Shown here: in pieces, positions 25,420 to 33,782 of the stretch
How the letters are laid out: each line of letters begins with the position of its first letter
Numbering within the stretch: the first letter of the stretch is position 1
Assembly (NCBI GenBank): GCA_009785605.1
Contig: WQVY01000016.1
Coordinates: 1 to 41,566, forward strand
DNA: 41,566 nucleotides
From: Defluviitaleaceae bacterium
Lineage (GTDB): Bacteria; Bacillota; Clostridia; Lachnospirales; WQUN01
Direction: 5' to 3'
Made by a program: the position numbers and the translations under genes
Notes under the pieces: generated by a model
What the model was told of the DNA's origin: nothing
The model's database searches: none
What the model saw: the letters and a program-made list of their open reading frames with translations, nothing else

Positions 25420-25532
25420 ATACCGATTCCAATTAAAATCCTATTTGCCTATCGCGACAAAACCGCTCGAAACGCTTGCTTCGCGTTTCAAGCCGCCGCT
25501 CTGTCAAACAGGTTTTAATTTGGAATCGGTAT
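25420..25532. repeat. Long hairpin element A, overlapping the rlmN 3' end
   Basis: Terminal inverted repeats of about 23 bp (ATACCGATTCCAATTAAAA at 25420-25438, facing TTTTAATTTGGAATCGGTAT at 25513-25532) enclose a GC-richer core with inner dyads (GAAACGC ... GCGTTTC). The right arm encodes the last nine residues and the stop codon of rlmN. The arm weakly resembles that of element C (ATAGCAATTC). Confidence 0.75.
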
Positions 25533-26565
25533 TGGCAGCGCGCAATTGCCCGCATGCCGCGTTTACCTCCGCGCCAATTGTGCGCCTTATTGTGGTAGGG
25601 ATATTGGCAGCTTGCAAGATAGATGCAAAGGTGGCGGCTTCGTGTTTTTTTGTTGGGGAGAGCTTAGTAAGGCCAACCTGGTTTACAGGTATGAGGTTAA
25701 CATGACACAAAAGCCCCTTTAGCAAGTTTGCTAATGCACGGGCCTGGGCAGGACTGTCGTTTACGCCTTCGGTTAGCGCGTATTCGAAAGTTATGCGGCG
25801 GCGGGTTGTATTAGCATATTGGTGGCAGGCGGCTATTAAATCTTTGATTGCGTGATTTTTGGCTATGGGCATCAGGGCTTGACGTGTATCATCGTCTGGA
25901 CCATGTAGTGATATGGCCAGTGTTATTTGCATTTTATACTTTGCCAATGTGAGTATTTCCGGCACTAGCCCACATGTAGAAAGTGTTATATGCCGCTGGC
26001 TTAGCCCTGCACCTTTGGGGTGAGTGATAAGTTCAATAAACCGCAATGTAGCATCAAAATTGTCCAAAGGCTCGCCACAACCCATCAAAACCACATTGCG
26101 CACAGGGCGCTTAACGGCATAGACCTGCATACACATTTCGCCAGCCGAAAGATTACGCAAGAACCCACTGTGACCAGTAGCGCAAAAAATGCAACCCATC
26201 TTACATCCCGCTTGTGTAGAAATACAAACAGTATTCCCGTGCGTATACTCCATCAAAACCGACTCAATATAGACACGAGAAGACGCAGGTTCACCACCAA
26301 CCGCCAATAAAAATTTAACAGTACCGTCCTTAGCACGCAACTCCTTTTCCAGATTTACAGAGGTTATTAAACACTGCTTTTCTAGTTCATTGCGCAAATT
26401 TTGTGGCAAATTGTTCATTTTTTCAAATAAAAAAGCTTCATCGCTTACAGCCGGGAACCGCTGATGAAGCCATTCAAAAACCTGGACAGCCCGGTATGCG
26501 GGCTGCCCAAGGTCCTTCATAAAGAGCTGAAGCTCGTCTATATTAAGTGATAGTATATCCACCAT
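25504..26565 (-). CDS. rlmN: 23S rRNA (adenine2503-C2)-methyltransferase RlmN
   Basis: A 353-residue radical-SAM methylase that methylates C2 of A2503 in 23S rRNA and of A37 in some tRNAs. The cluster motif CKMGCIFC gives Cys121, Cys125 and Cys128. GCGEPLDNFD, the SAM-binding segment, is present, and the C-terminal catalytic cysteine is Cys338 (NAACGQL). The start is set at 26565, where MVDILSLNIDELQLF matches the family N-terminus. The frame is open to 26700, but a start there would overlap mgtE and has no homology support. The end is unusual: the last nine residues after RAA come from the repeat element, which supplies the TGA. It follows the mgtE pair and is probably part of the same transcript. 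Confidence 0.95.
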   Translation of the reverse strand: MVDILSLNIDELQLFMKDLGQPAYRAVQVFEWLHQRFPAVSDEAFLFEKMNNLPQNLRNELEKQCLITSVNLEKELRAKDGTVKFLLAVGGEPASSRVYIESVLMEYTHGNTVCISTQAGCKMGCIFCATGHSGFLRNLSAGEMCMQVYAVKRPVRNVVLMGCGEPLDNFDATLRFIELITHPKGAGLSQRHITLSTCGLVPEILTLAKYKMQITLAISLHGPDDDTRQALMPIAKNHAIKDLIAACHQYANTTRRRITFEYALTEGVNDSPAQARALANLLKGLLCHVNLIPVNQVGLTKLSPTKKHEAATFASILQAANIPTTIRRTIGAEVNAACGQLRAANTDSKLKPV

Positions 26566-26659
26566 TAGATTAAGGCCCCCATCATATCCGCAGTTTAATG
26601 TGATCGCTTTTGGCCCAATCATCAAAACCGCCATATTGCCGTCTATGAACACAAGCTTC

Positions 26660-28000
26660 TCAAATGTTAAAAGCAATCCTGGCAATAGAGAAGAAGACAA
26701 TTAGTGCGGTACAGTCCACGATTGTTGTAATAATTGGTGCGGCCATTGTAGCCGGGTCTATCCTCATTGTTTTGGCAAGTATGGGCAATGTGCAGCCGAT
26801 AGATTTAGCCACAACCAAAGTAATAACAAGGCTCAACGAAACTACAAGTGCCAATGTACCATTACGGTCATGCATGAGCCATATACGTGCATAGTTGGCC
26901 AAACCCAGCACAATCCCGCAAATAATCGCAATCCTAGTTTCGCGCCATACAACGCGAAGCACGTCTTTAATAACAATTTCGCCAAGGGCCATACCACGTA
27001 TTACAACAGTTGTTGACTGTGCTCCAGCATTACCACCTGCGCCCATTAGCATAGGGATAAACGCCACAAGCACCGGAAGCACCGCCAAAGAATCCTCAAA
27101 AGTAGAGATAATAGCGCCGGTTATTGCAGCTGTAAGCATTAGTATCAAGAGCCATGTGATACGATTTTGCGCGTGTTTTAGTACACCGGTCCTCATATAT
27201 GGCTCATCTAGTGGGCTTATACCAGCCATTTTTTCAAAATCTTCTGTGGTTTCTTCTTCTATAACTCGCAGGATATCGTCTACTGTAACTATGCCTATAA
27301 GGTGGCCGCTTCGGTTTATTACTGGCATGGCTATTAAATCGTATTTTCTAAACTGATTTGTTAGCTCTTCTTGGTCGTCTGTGGCGTTGGCAGATATCAC
27401 GTTAATGTCCATAAGGTCACATATTTGCTGGTTTAGCCCGGCACGCACAAGGCTGTCGGCGGTTACGGCACCTATGAGTTTGCGGTCCTCGTCTATTACA
27501 TAGCAGGTGTAAATTGTTTCCTTGTCTACACCTGAGGTACGTATCGTGCTTAGTGCGTCTTTAACGGTCATGTGTGGGGAAAGTTCTACAATTTCTGTGG
27601 TCATGACACTACCGGCAGAGTCTTCTGGGTAGTCTAGTAAGCGGTCAACCAATGCGCCTTTTTCGGAGCTTACTTGGTCTAGTACATATTTGCCCACGTC
27701 TTCTGGCACATCTTCTATAAAGTCTACTATGTCGTCTACTGGTAGTTCGTTCATTATGCCTACAACTTCGGCATCGTTTAGGCCCTCTACCAGCATCTGC
27801 TGCTTTTCTGGGGATACATAAGAAAAAACATCTGCGGCAAAATCATCGTCGTCTATTAACCTTAGTGCGGCTATGGCTTTATCGTCGGACAACTGTTCCA
27901 ATGCATCTGCTATGTCCACTGCGTTCATTTGGGCAAACGTCTCGCGTAGTTTTTTGTTATCCAGTGGGGATTGGTTTAATAACTCAAGTATATTTTCCAT
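26660..28000 (-). CDS. mgtE: Magnesium transporter MgtE, copy 1
   Basis: A 446-residue MgtE-type Mg2+ channel. It has the N-terminal superhelical domain (about 1-125), two CBS domains (about 130-250, including VTVDDILRVIEEETTEDFEK and the connecting helix) and five membrane helices (from about 285) with the pore signature PMLMGAGGNAGAQ. In this family Mg2+ bound to the N and CBS domains closes the pore when cytosolic Mg2+ is high. AAGGAG precedes the ATG. It follows a second mgtE by 22 bp and is co-transcribed with it. Confidence 0.95.
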   Translation of the reverse strand: MENILELLNQSPLDNKKLRETFAQMNAVDIADALEQLSDDKAIAALRLIDDDDFAADVFSYVSPEKQQMLVEGLNDAEVVGIMNELPVDDIVDFIEDVPEDVGKYVLDQVSSEKGALVDRLLDYPEDSAGSVMTTEIVELSPHMTVKDALSTIRTSGVDKETIYTCYVIDEDRKLIGAVTADSLVRAGLNQQICDLMDINVISANATDDQEELTNQFRKYDLIAMPVINRSGHLIGIVTVDDILRVIEEETTEDFEKMAGISPLDEPYMRTGVLKHAQNRITWLLILMLTAAITGAIISTFEDSLAVLPVLVAFIPMLMGAGGNAGAQSTTVVIRGMALGEIVIKDVLRVVWRETRIAIICGIVLGLANYARIWLMHDRNGTLALVVSLSLVITLVVAKSIGCTLPILAKTMRIDPATMAAPIITTIVDCTALIVFFSIARIAFNI

Positions 28001-28022
28001 ATGAATCTCCTTCCTTTACCCC

Positions 28023-29375
28023 CTACAGCCCCGGCAAAATTAGTCGCGCAATTGAGAAATATAAAAATAGTGATACAACATCCAAAAGTGTTTTGATAAT
28101 AGGTGCGGCCATTACCGCCGGGTCAACTTTTACTTTTTTTGCAGCCATTGGCAACAAACAACCCAGAGATTTGGCCAACACAACAACCACCATAAGCGTG
28201 AGTGATACCGCTATTGTAAGCAAAGGGTTGCGCGGGCCGGTTATTGCCACACGTATGGCATTGGCAATACTTAGCCCAAGGCCGCAAAGCAGTGCTACAC
28301 GTATCTCGCGCCACCATGCAGTAAGCAGATTTTTAACAGCAATTTCGTTGAGCGCCATACTGCGGATTATTAGTGATGATGTTTGCACACCAGCATTGCC
28401 GCCGGTATCCATAAGCATTGGAATAAACGGTATAAGCGCCGGCAACACAGCCATTGCATCCTCAAAACCAGTTAGTATCGTCTCTGTAAAAATAGCCGCA
28501 AACATCAAAATCATCAGCCAACCTATCCGCTTAAACGATAATCTTATTACACCAGTCTTTAGATAAGGGTCTGCGTCATCTGACGGCATTATACCGGCCA
28601 TCATTTCGAAGTCCTCTGTGGCTTCTTCTTCAACAATTTCTACTACATCGTCTACGGTTATTATGCCCACCAGCCGGTTTTCGCTATCCACTATTGGCAG
28701 CGATAGTAGGTCATACTTGCCAAATAAAGCTGCCGCTACTTCTTGGTCGTCTTGGGTTTGGGCGCTTATTACCTGACGGCGCACCAAGTCGCCTACACGC
28801 TGGTGTTCACGGGCAAGTAGCAAGGTTTTTAGAGAAATATATCCTACTAGTTTTTTATCGCGGCGTACTACATAGCAGGTATGCAGGCCGTGCACCCTGG
28901 TCTTGCGCATCTGCTCGAAGGCTTCCATTACTGTTAGGTCTTCACCCAGTGCCATAAACTCTGTGGTCATTATGCTACCCAAAGAGTCGTCTGGATATTG
29001 CAATAGCTGGTTAATGGTTGCGCGCCGCTCTGTTGTGACGTTTGCAAGTACTTTGGTTACTACGTTTGCGGGCATTTCTTCTATAAAGTCTACGGCATCG
29101 TCCATAAAAAGGCCGTCTATTATTGTACCGGCTTCTGTACCGGTTAGAGTCTCTACTATTATCTGTTGTTTTTCTGGATTAATGTGTGCAAAAACATTGG
29201 CTGCTATGTCTTTTGGTAGCATCCGAAAGATTTGGATAGCTTGTTCACGGCCCAGGTCATCAAAGATATCGCCAATGTCTACGATGTTCATACTGGATAA
29301 CGAATCGCGGATTGCTATTAACGGGATGGGGTTTTGGACTATAAGGGCCATTACTTTTTCTTTTGTATTTTTCAT
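28023..29375 (-). CDS. mgtE: Magnesium transporter MgtE, copy 2
   Basis: A 450-residue second MgtE with the same domain order: N domain with the ALFGKYDLLSLPIV-containing CBS pair following, connecting helix (EEEATEDFEMMAGI), and five membrane helices with PMLMDTGGNAGVQ. It differs from copy 1 at a pore-signature position (Asp-Thr for Gly-Ala before GGNAG). TGGAGG lies 7 bp upstream of the ATG. It is first in the mgtE-mgtE-rlmN run. I see no Mg2+ riboswitch in the short space upstream. The pair may form heteromers or serve different metal ranges; this is inference. Confidence 0.95.
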   Translation of the reverse strand: MKNTKEKVMALIVQNPIPLIAIRDSLSSMNIVDIGDIFDDLGREQAIQIFRMLPKDIAANVFAHINPEKQQIIVETLTGTEAGTIIDGLFMDDAVDFIEEMPANVVTKVLANVTTERRATINQLLQYPDDSLGSIMTTEFMALGEDLTVMEAFEQMRKTRVHGLHTCYVVRRDKKLVGYISLKTLLLAREHQRVGDLVRRQVISAQTQDDQEVAAALFGKYDLLSLPIVDSENRLVGIITVDDVVEIVEEEATEDFEMMAGIMPSDDADPYLKTGVIRLSFKRIGWLMILMFAAIFTETILTGFEDAMAVLPALIPFIPMLMDTGGNAGVQTSSLIIRSMALNEIAVKNLLTAWWREIRVALLCGLGLSIANAIRVAITGPRNPLLTIAVSLTLMVVVVLAKSLGCLLPMAAKKVKVDPAVMAAPIIKTLLDVVSLFLYFSIARLILPGL

Positions 29376-29468
29376 AGGCGCCTCCAGAGATTAATTGTCA
29401 AAACGCGAAAGCTTATTTTTATTATGTTATCACTTTTTAACAGTTACGCAAAATTTTTGTGAACAACG

Positions 29469-29497
29469 TTGACTAATACTGCTATCTACATTATTCT
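29469..29497 (+). promoter_or_regulatory. Candidate promoter of alaS
   Basis: TTGACT (29469-29474), 17-bp spacer, TATTCT (29492-29497). The predicted start, about 29504, falls just before hairpin element B. Confidence 0.5.
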
Positions 29498-29507
29498 TCT
29501 GCAAATA

Positions 29508-29673
29508 AGAACCTGTGTTCAATAACCGCAGCGACGAATGGGAATGCTGATATTTCGCCAATCAAGGCGTGTCCGATGCAGCTTGCCCATAAAGGCAAGC
29601 AAGGAGGGCACAACGAAGAGTGGCGGAAAATCAGCGTTTTCAGGCGGCGTTGTGCTTATTGAATACAGGTTCT
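29508..29673. repeat. Long hairpin element B in the alaS leader
   Basis: Terminal inverted repeats AGAACCTGTGTTCAATAA (29508-29525) and TTATTGAATACAGGTTCT (29656-29673) match at 17 of 18 positions. The interior also pairs imperfectly (CGACGAATGGG...TGATATTTCGCC against GGCGGAAAATCA), and the tip is GCTTGCC-CATAAA-GGCAAGC. It ends 22 bp before the alaS start. The arm sequence recurs at 40027 and 37638. It lacks the T-box AGGGTGGNACCGCG signature. Confidence 0.8.
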
Positions 29674-29694
29674 AAATCCAAAAGAGGTGGCTCT

Positions 29695-32391
29695 ATGAAA
29701 TATTTAACCGTTAACCAAATCCGAGACAAATTCTTGGATTTTTTTATTGCCAAAGGTCATACATTTTTACCCAGTTTCCCATTAGTACCTCAAGATGATA
29801 ACAGCCTACTGCTAATAAACGCCGGTATGACCCCCATGAAAAAATTTTTCACAGGCCAAGAAACCCCGCCATCTAAACGGGTGGTCACCTGCCAAAAATG
29901 TGTGCGTACTGTGGATATAGATGATGTGGGAAAGAAAGCGCGGTATGTCTCGTTCTTTGAAATGCTGGGCAATTTCTCTTTCGGGGACTATTTCAAGGCC
30001 GAAGTTATCCCGTGGGCATGGGAGTTTTATACAAAAGAATTGGCCATCCCTGTAGATAAGCTATATATTTCTGTGTATGAAGAAGATGACGATGCATACA
30101 ATATCTGGCACGATAAGATGGGCCTCCCGCCGGAGCGTATTGTGCGCTTGGGTAGAGAAGATAATTTCTGGGAGCATGGTGCTGGCCCTTGCGGCCCCTG
30201 TTCCGAATTTTATTTTGATTTAGGGGTCGAGTTTGGCTGTGATGACCCTGACTGTGCCGTGGGTTGCGACTGTGACCGGTATATGGAGATAGGCAACCTG
30301 GTTTTTATCCAGTCTAATAAAGATGAAAGCGGCAATTATACGCCCATGGCCACCACAGGTATAGATGTAGGCCTGGGGCTAGAGCGGATTGCCATGGTCT
30401 TGCAGGGTGCGGCATCGGTTTACGAAATTGATAATATGAAAGATATCCGCAACCATGTACTGCAACTGGCAGGACGTAAGAGCATTTCCGGGCCGCTGTC
30501 GATATCTGCTAACATAGTTGCAGATCATGTACGAGCAGTGTCTTTTATGGCGGCGGATGGTATACAGCCATCCAACGAGGGGCGAGGCTATGTGCTTAGG
30601 CGTATGCTGCGCAGGGCAGTACGTCACGCACAAGCTCTTGGGCTTACGGGCACGTTTATCGCTAGTACTGCCAAAAAGGTTATAGACACCCATTCACATG
30701 CATATCCAGAACTTCTAGAAAAGGCCGATCATATTCAATTGCAATTGGCTCAAGAAGAAAAACGATTCCTAGAAACCTTGGATACTGGTATGAATTTATT
30801 GCAAAAACATATCGACGCATTGGTCAAAAATGGTGAGACGGTTCTCTCTGGTGCGGATGCGTTCAAGCTTTATGATACTTTCGGCTTCCCGCCGGATCTT
30901 ACCCGGGAAATACTAGAAGAATCTGGGTTGAGCATGGATATAGACGGTTTTACGGCTGAAATGGAAAACCAAAAAAACCGTGCAAGAGCTGCCAGAGGAG
31001 CAAGCACCTACATGGGCGCTGATGAGACGATATACAACAAACTACCACCGGGCTTGCCAACAAAGTTTTGTGGATATGATACTCATACATGCGAAGCGAA
31101 AGTGCTGGCGATATTATGCAACGGAGAGTTGACCAATAGCGTAACCACAAACGATGCGAACGGCACGCCCATAGCTATCGTGCTAGATAATACGCCATTC
31201 TATGCCACATCTGGCGGCCAAAAAGCCGATACCGGCGTCATAGTAACAGCCGGCACAGATGCAGCACTAATAGAAGCGGCTAAAATGCAAATCATAATCG
31301 AGGACTGCCAACAAGTAATAGGAAACAACACCGCCCACATGGGCCTACTAAAATCCGGCACAGTGGCCGTGGGGCAAACCGTGACCGCCACCATTGCCAT
31401 GACTCGCCGAGTATTTACCATGCGCAACCACTCCGCAACTCATCTGCTACAAAAAGCCCTGCGTGAAGTATTGGGCGGCCATGTAGAACAATCCGGCTCG
31501 GAGGTAGGCCCTGACCGTCTCCGCTTCGACTTCACCCACACCGCCCCCCTAACCCCAGACGAGCGCAGTCAAGTTGAAGCCCTGGTAAACGATAAAATCC
31601 TGCAAGGTCTGCCCATTACGGTAGTAGAAACCACCCCAGAAGAAGCCCGCAAAAAAGGCGCACTGGCCCTATTTGGTGAAAAATACGGCGATACCGTGCG
31701 CATGGTAGACATGGGCGGCTACAGTGTGGAGCTTTGCGGCGGCACGCATGTAGAAACCACCCAGGCTATTGGCCCCTTCAAACTAATATCCGAAAGCGGT
31801 ATTGCCGCAGGTGTGCGCCGCATAGAAGCAACAACAGGCAACAATGCCCTGGCCCTATACCGGGAGGCATCTGCCACCGTAGCCACAGCCGCAGATATGT
31901 GCAAGGTCAACCAAGCAGACTTGCTAGAGCGCTTGCAAACTCTTTTGACAGAAAATAAACAGCTAAAAAAAGAGGCTACCCGCAAAAGCGCAGAAGCATC
32001 CAAAGAACAACAAGAAACTATAGCAGCAGACCTAATCACAAATGCTGAAACACATAACAATTTCAAACTTATAACCACCCGGTTAGACGGCTACGACATA
32101 GAAGCCATGCGCCAACTATGCGACCAATTGCGCGCCAAGATAACTTCCGGCTGCCTGTTATTGTGCGGTGTTAATACCGAAACCGGTGCAGCACAATTTC
32201 TTGCAAGTGCCACAGATGACGCAGTAAAAAGTGGCATACACTGTGGCAACCTAGTAAAAGAAGCCGCCACATATTGCGGCGGAGGCGGGGGTGGGCGGCC
32301 CAACCACGCCCAGGCTGGCGGTAAGGATGCAAGCAAGGCCGATGCGGCGCTTATGGCTGGGCTTGCCAAGATGAAAGAGATGCTTGGCTAA
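29695..32391 (+). CDS. alaS: Alanine-tRNA ligase
   Basis: An 898-residue class II aminoacyl-tRNA synthetase that charges tRNA-Ala. The catalytic domain opens KYLTVNQIRDKFLDFFIAKG and includes FFEMLGNFSFGDYFK and EHGAGPCGPCSEFYFD. The editing domain carries the zinc-binding HSATH and CGGTH motifs, and the C-terminal DHHA1/C-Ala part ends in CGGGGGGRPNHAQAGG, all at expected places. ATG 29695 is chosen because AGAGGTGG lies 6 bp upstream and the family N-terminus begins here; the frame is open to 29620, but that stretch lies in the repeat. Single-gene unit with hairpin B in its leader, hairpin C after its stop and a terminator at 32521. Confidence 0.98.
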   Translation: MKYLTVNQIRDKFLDFFIAKGHTFLPSFPLVPQDDNSLLLINAGMTPMKKFFTGQETPPSKRVVTCQKCVRTVDIDDVGKKARYVSFFEMLGNFSFGDYFKAEVIPWAWEFYTKELAIPVDKLYISVYEEDDDAYNIWHDKMGLPPERIVRLGREDNFWEHGAGPCGPCSEFYFDLGVEFGCDDPDCAVGCDCDRYMEIGNLVFIQSNKDESGNYTPMATTGIDVGLGLERIAMVLQGAASVYEIDNMKDIRNHVLQLAGRKSISGPLSISANIVADHVRAVSFMAADGIQPSNEGRGYVLRRMLRRAVRHAQALGLTGTFIASTAKKVIDTHSHAYPELLEKADHIQLQLAQEEKRFLETLDTGMNLLQKHIDALVKNGETVLSGADAFKLYDTFGFPPDLTREILEESGLSMDIDGFTAEMENQKNRARAARGASTYMGADETIYNKLPPGLPTKFCGYDTHTCEAKVLAILCNGELTNSVTTNDANGTPIAIVLDNTPFYATSGGQKADTGVIVTAGTDAALIEAAKMQIIIEDCQQVIGNNTAHMGLLKSGTVAVGQTVTATIAMTRRVFTMRNHSATHLLQKALREVLGGHVEQSGSEVGPDRLRFDFTHTAPLTPDERSQVEALVNDKILQGLPITVVETTPEEARKKGALALFGEKYGDTVRMVDMGGYSVELCGGTHVETTQAIGPFKLISESGIAAGVRRIEATTGNNALALYREASATVATAADMCKVNQADLLERLQTLLTENKQLKKEATRKSAEASKEQQETIAADLITNAETHNNFKLITTRLDGYDIEAMRQLCDQLRAKITSGCLLLCGVNTETGAAQFLASATDDAVKSGIHCGNLVKEAATYCGGGGGGRPNHAQAGGKDASKADAALMAGLAKMKEMLG

Positions 32392-32396
32392 GAACT

Positions 32397-32500
32397 TATA
32401 GCAATTCCCCCTTTAAACGGTCCCGTCCGAGACGAAAATAGCGGACGCATCAACGCTTTTTCGGCGACAGACGGGGCCGATTTAAAGGTGAATTGCTATA
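32397..32500. repeat. Long hairpin element C after alaS
   Basis: Arms of about 31 bp starting TATAGCAATTC pair almost fully, with a GACGGG/CCCGTC inner clamp and a core rich in CG dinucleotides. It starts 6 bp after the alaS stop. Its minus strand aligns with element D (plus strand): one 38-bp block matches at 32 of 38 positions (TGATGCGTCC/TGATACGTTC ... GGGACCGTTT/GGGACTGTTT). Confidence 0.8.
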
Positions 32501-32520
32501 TATACAATAGACTTCATAAT

Positions 32521-32566
32521 AAAAGCGGCCAAAACATAGTCAAATATGTTTTGGCCGCTTTTTATT
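32521..32566. terminator. Bidirectional terminator between alaS and the MntP-like gene
   Basis: Perfect 18-bp stem: AAAAGCGGCCAAAACATA (32521-32538) with TATGTTTTGGCCGCTTTT (32545-32562), a 6-nt loop, and T/A-rich flanks on both strands. Confidence 0.9.
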
Positions 32567-32569
32567 CCG

Positions 32570-33121
32570 CTATAACTCGACAAAAATTGCCATCAACCCA
32601 TATATAACAAGCGCAAGCCCTGATAATACATGACTTAACACAACAGGCATACGCTTTACAAAGTTGGTCCTTGCTAAAACGAATGACAACGACGAATAAG
32701 CAAAGTGTGCAAATGCTACAACAATTGGAATTATAAAAGTTGAGTAAGGTGCAAAAACAATTGTGACCCCCATTGTGATGAGCATTGCTTCAATGCTCAT
32801 CACAAGCCCAACCAAGACAATTGCTTTCAAGGAAGCACTTTCTCCCGCTTCACCCCTACGGCGCTTGATATACTCGCAAATAAAATACTGCACAATTGTC
32901 CAAACCCCAAGGGTGATAAACGCAAGCCCAACTATGATATCCGGGTCAAAAGGTATATACTCGTAAACCCGCCCTGCTATAAAATAGCCAATAATACATA
33001 GCCCAAGAAGAAACATGTTAATCACCGCAAGGTACAAAAACTTGCATCCCTTTTGCAACCCCAGCGAAAGCCCAATAAAAAACGCATCCACCGATACAAT
33101 TAGCCCAGATAAAACTTGCAT
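32570..33121 (-). CDS. MntP-family manganese efflux pump
   Basis: A 183-residue membrane protein with six predicted helices in two repeats, each opening with the family motif (SVDAFFIGLSLGL near the start, SIEAMLITMGVTIV in the second half). MntP pumps exclude excess Mn2+. In the second repeat the usual Asp is Glu (SIEA). A charged loop (EYIKRRRGEAGES) separates the halves. The start is set at 33121, where GGGGGTAGG lies 5 bp upstream and the first helix begins; the frame is open further up but has no family similarity. It is divergent from a DtxR/MntR regulator with a nested palindrome between them, which supports a metal role. Confidence 0.8.
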   Translation of the reverse strand: MQVLSGLIVSVDAFFIGLSLGLQKGCKFLYLAVINMFLLGLCIIGYFIAGRVYEYIPFDPDIIVGLAFITLGVWTIVQYFICEYIKRRRGEAGESASLKAIVLVGLVMSIEAMLITMGVTIVFAPYSTFIIPIVVAFAHFAYSSLSFVLARTNFVKRMPVVLSHVLSGLALVIYGLMAIFVEL

Positions 33122-33139
33122 AACGCCTACCCCCACACA

Positions 33140-33182
33140 ATATGTTAGTTTAAGGAAACTTATTTTCCTAACGCTAACATAT
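33140..33182. promoter_or_regulatory. Nested palindromic operator between mntP-like and mntR-like genes
   Basis: Outer arms ATATGTTAG (33140-33148) / CTAACATAT (33174-33182). Inner arms TTAAGGAAA (33150-33158) / TTTCCTAA (33164-33171), plus a smaller AGTTT-AAGG-AAACT dyad. The motif is typical in style for DtxR/MntR sites. A TTGACA for the minus-strand gene lies at 33195-33190, placing its -10 inside the palindrome. Confidence 0.6.
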
Positions 33183-33226
33183 GCCAACTTGTCAAGACTT
33201 GTTACACTCGTCTTAAAGCTCAAGGG

Positions 33227-33658
33227 GTGAGTCAAATAAAACAAGACAAAAAATTTTATACCTTAAAAGGCTACGCGCTACTGGAAGCCAACGCCATAAC
33301 ATCATCAATGGAAGATTATTTAGAAATGGCGTACCGTATCCACACAAGCGGTGCGGACATTAGAATTGGCACGCTTGCCGAAAGCCTGAATGTCAAACCA
33401 TCCTCTGCAACAAAGATGGTAAGCAACCTCAAAAAAGAAGGCTTGGTGAGTTTTGAAAAATACGGTCATATAAAGCTCACAAGTGCAGGTATCGAGCTAG
33501 GAAAATACTTGGTTTTTAGACACGAGACCCTGCACAAATTCTTATGCTATATAAACCAGTCGCAAAATGAGCTGGAACAGGTCGAAAAAATTGAACATTT
33601 TATTAACATAGAAACTGTCATGAATATCAAAAGGCTGTTAGACAGCTTGGCATATTAA
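33227..33658 (+). CDS. mntR: DtxR/MntR-family metal-dependent repressor
   Basis: A 143-residue regulator. The DtxR-type winged helix is at about residues 27-90 (MEDYLEMAYRIHTSGADIRI, LAESLNVKPSSATKMVSNLKKEGL), followed by the dimerisation/metal-binding domain (FRHETLHKFL ... VEKIEHFINIETV). The RHE-x(2)-H and EKIEH elements match metal ligands of MntR-like proteins. There is no SH3 domain, so it is of the short MntR type. The start is uncertain: a GTG at 33227 directly abuts its AAGGG, and the next in-frame ATG at 33308 would start at MEDYLE, where B. subtilis MntR has only a few residues before it. It probably represses the divergent MntP-like gene, or derepresses it by metal, and itself. 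Confidence 0.85.
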   Translation: MSQIKQDKKFYTLKGYALLEANAITSSMEDYLEMAYRIHTSGADIRIGTLAESLNVKPSSATKMVSNLKKEGLVSFEKYGHIKLTSAGIELGKYLVFRHETLHKFLCYINQSQNELEQVEKIEHFINIETVMNIKRLLDSLAY

Positions 33659-33663
33659 TTGAA

Positions 33664-33692
33664 TTGACACCACTCATCAAAAATAGTACCAT
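33664..33692 (+). promoter_or_regulatory. Candidate promoter of the VTC-DUF4956 operon
   Basis: TTGACA (33664-33669), 17-bp spacer, TACCAT (33687-33692). The predicted start is at about 33699, exactly at the base of the hairpin at 33700. Confidence 0.5.
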
Positions 33693-33699
33693 GCAAATG

Positions 33700-33756
33700 C
33701 CCCCGCTTGTTGCCATATATAGCGAGTTAATCCGCTATCAATGACATAGACGGGGG
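33700..33756. repeat. Hairpin element I in the VTC leader
   Basis: CCCCCG (33700-33705) / CGGGGG (33751-33756) close a stem whose tip is ATAGCG-AGTTAATC-CGCTAT (33719-33738). The left side GCTTGTTGCC resembles GCCTGTCGCC of element D, so it may be a divergent family member. It lies 26 bp before the VTC start. Confidence 0.6.
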
Positions 33757-33782
33757 TTTATAAAGTACATAGGAGGTGGCAT

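Noticed and set aside
26566-26700. Extended RlmN start at 26700 overlapping mgtE
   Set aside because: The extra 45 residues match nothing in the family, whereas MVDILSLNIDEL at 26565 aligns with known N-termini.
29376-29470. Mg2+ (M-box) riboswitch upstream of the mgtE pair
   Set aside because: The region is only about 100 bp before the alaS promoter and shows no M-box-like conserved segments.
29400-29694. T-box riboswitch upstream of alaS
   Set aside because: No AGGGTGGNACCGCG-type antiterminator or recognisable Stem I; the space is filled by the inverted repeat element.
33700-33756. A known riboswitch class in the VTC leader
   Set aside because: The stem has none of the conserved loop sequences I know for c-di-GMP, Mn2+ or guanidine riboswitches; treated as a hairpin repeat.
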